Source of the DNA: an uncultured Gemmatimonadota bacterium
GTDB taxonomy: Bacteria > Gemmatimonadota > Gemmatimonadetes > Gemmatimonadales > Gemmatimonadaceae
Reading direction: 5' to 3'
Assembly: GCA_946479015.1 (NCBI GenBank)
Contig: CAMLEQ010000009.1
Span: 1-29,074 of the forward strand
DNA length: 29,074 nucleotides
The translations under genes and the position numbers were made by a program. The notes beneath the pieces are model-generated. The model saw only the letters and a list, made by a program, of their open reading frames with translations. It did no database searches and was not told the origin of the DNA. Of the stretch, positions 27,778-29,074 are shown one piece after another (positions within the stretch are counted from its first letter, which is position 1; every line of letters begins with the position of its first letter).

Positions 27778-29074
27778 TCACACCAGTCGTAGGGAGACGA
27801 GCAGCACGTCGATGACCTTGATGCCGACGAAGGGCAGCAGGAGCCCGCCGAGGCCGTACACGAGCAGGTTGCGGCGCAGGATCACCGCCGCGGGGGCCGG
27901 CCGGTACGTGACACCGCGAAGCGCGAGCGGGATGAGGGCGATGATGATGAGCGCGTTGAAGATCACGGCGCTCAGGATCGCCGAGGCGGGGGAGTGCAGT
28001 CGCATCACGTTCAGCGCGTCCAGCACCGGGTAGGTCGCGAGGAACATCGCCGGAACGATCGCGAAGTACTTGGCCACGTCGTTCGCGATCGAGAACGTGG
28101 TGAGCGCGCCGCGCGTCATGAGGAGCTGCTTCCCGATCTCGACCACCTCGATGAGCTTGGTCGGGTTCGAGTCGAGATCGATCATGTTCCCCGCCTCCTT
28201 CGCCGCCTGGGTGCCGGAGTTCATGGCCACGCCCACGTCCGCCTGCGCGAGCGCCGGCGCGTCGTTCGTGCCGTCGCCGGTCATGGCCACGAGCCGGCCA
28301 CCCGACTGCTCCCGCTTGATGAGCGTCATCTTCTCCTCGGGCGTCGCCTCGGCGAGGAAGTCGTCCACCCCCGCTTCCTGCGCGATCGCCGCCGCGGTGA
28401 GCGGGTTGTCGCCGGTGATCATCACGGTGCGGATCCCCATCGCGCGGAGCCGGTCGAAGCGCTCGCGAATCCCCCCCTTCACCACGTCCTTCAGGTGCAC
28501 GACGCCGAGCACGTGCGGCGTGCCGTTGTCCTGCTCGGCGACGACGAGCGGCGTCCCCCCCTGGCGGGCGATGCGCTCGACGATGGGCGCGAGGTCGCCC
28601 GGCACCTCGCCACGGTGCTCCCGGACCCAGCGCGCGACGGCGTCGCTGGCTCCTTTGCGGAGGTGCAGCTTCCCCATGTTCACTCCGCTCATGCGCGTCG
28701 TGGCCGAGAAAGGCACGAACTCCGCCTCGTGCCGCTCCCCGGCGACCCCGTCCCCGCCGCCGGTCATCACCAGCGTCCGCCCCTCGGCGAGCGCGCGACC
28801 GCGGATGCCGAACTTCTCCTTCGCCAGCACGACGATGCTCCGCCCTTCGGGGGTCTCGTCGGGGAGCGAGGCGAGCTGCGCGCGATCCGCCAGCCGCTCG
28901 ACCGACACGCCGGGGACGGGGATGAACTCCACCGCCTGTCGGTTGCCGAGCGTGATCGTCCCCGTCTTGTCGAGCAGGAGCGTGTTGACGTCTCCCGCCG
29001 CCTCCACCGAGCGACCACTCATCGCGATCACGTTGTGCTGGATGAGCCGGTCCATCCCCGCGATGCCGATGGCG
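27778..29074 (-). CDS. kdpB: Potassium-transporting ATPase subunit B (5' end outside window)
   Basis: The frame runs off the window edge at 29074, and about 432 C-terminal residues are visible. The P-type ATPase landmarks are all present: the phosphorylation motif [11 protein letters not shown] (DKTGT with the catalytic Asp), the nucleotide-domain segment [31 protein letters not shown], and the hinge motif [20 protein letters not shown]. After the P domain, [18 protein letters not shown] and the last transmembrane helices ([38 protein letters not shown]) match KdpB. It hydrolyses ATP to drive K+ uptake through KdpA. The stop is followed 2 nt later by the ATG of the kdpC fusion. kdpF/kdpA are presumably upstream outside the window. 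Confidence 0.97.
   Translation of the reverse strand, partial: AIGIAGMDRLIQHNVIAMSGRSVEAAGDVNTLLLDKTGTITLGNRQAVEFIPVPGVSVERLADRAQLASLPDETPEGRSIVVLAKEKFGIRGRALAEGRTLVMTGGGDGVAGERHEAEFVPFSATTRMSGVNMGKLHLRKGASDAVARWVREHRGEVPGDLAPIVERIARQGGTPLVVAEQDNGTPHVLGVVHLKDVVKGGIRERFDRLRAMGIRTVMITGDNPLTAAAIAQEAGVDDFLAEATPEEKMTLIKREQSGGRLVAMTGDGTNDAPALAQADVGVAMNSGTQAAKEAGNMIDLDSNPTKLIEVVEIGKQLLMTRGALTTFSIANDVAKYFAIVPAMFLATYPVLDALNVMRLHSPASAILSAVIFNALIIIALIPLALRGVTYRPAPAAVILRRNLLVYGLGGLLLPFVGIKVIDVLLVSLRLV

Overview
The window is very GC-rich and comes from a Gram-negative bacterium: it carries a TonB-dependent receptor, other outer-membrane barrels and lipoproteins. The combination of an Alternative Complex III operon (actABCDEF), a lone large FtsX-type permease paired with a PadR regulator, and many small secreted or lipoprotein genes resembles Gemmatimonadota, with Acidobacteriota as the next candidate. 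This placement is inference from gene content only.

Layout. 1-2469 (+): the 3' end of a TonB-dependent receptor gene, then a small polytopic membrane protein resembling an ECF-transporter S component, then a short TiaS-like protein with overlapping start. 2504-3634 (-): a phosphoesterase lipoprotein. 3880-6439 (+): an apparent copper-handling group (cupredoxin lipoprotein, small Cys/His-rich secreted protein, His/Met-rich outer-membrane barrel) with a G-tract operator-like promoter inside it. 6588-14009 (+): actA-actB-actC-actD-actE-actF, a quinol:electron-acceptor oxidoreductase, tightly packed with overlapping starts and stops. A perfect hairpin separates it from a convergent pair (15846-14061, -): a FixH/YtkA-like lipoprotein and a MauG/di-haem cytochrome c peroxidase-like protein. 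15968-19028 (-): PadR regulator and FtsX-type permease. 19218-22151 (+): a 66-aa conserved protein, a probable small RNA or attenuated leader, cspA, a poly-G/poly-C tract that may be an assembly artefact, and three small genes. 22209-29074 (-): the end of a kdp potassium-uptake operon, kdpB (cut by the window edge), kdpC, kdpD, then a CapA-family gene overlapping kdpD.

The most unusual region is the kdp operon. KdpC is fused in frame to an outer-membrane beta-barrel domain of the BBP2/OmpL type, with no separate signal peptide between the two, so one polypeptide could span from the inner-membrane Kdp ATPase to the outer membrane. The next gene, kdpD, keeps its ATP-binding motifs but has arginine (R677) where the phospho-accepting histidine should be, and no kdpE follows it. 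Together these suggest a Kdp system with altered architecture and altered signalling. Other points of interest are the TiaS-like gene in a transport operon, the candidate structured RNA upstream of cspA, the cupredoxin without an obvious axial methionine, and the CsoR-like operator.
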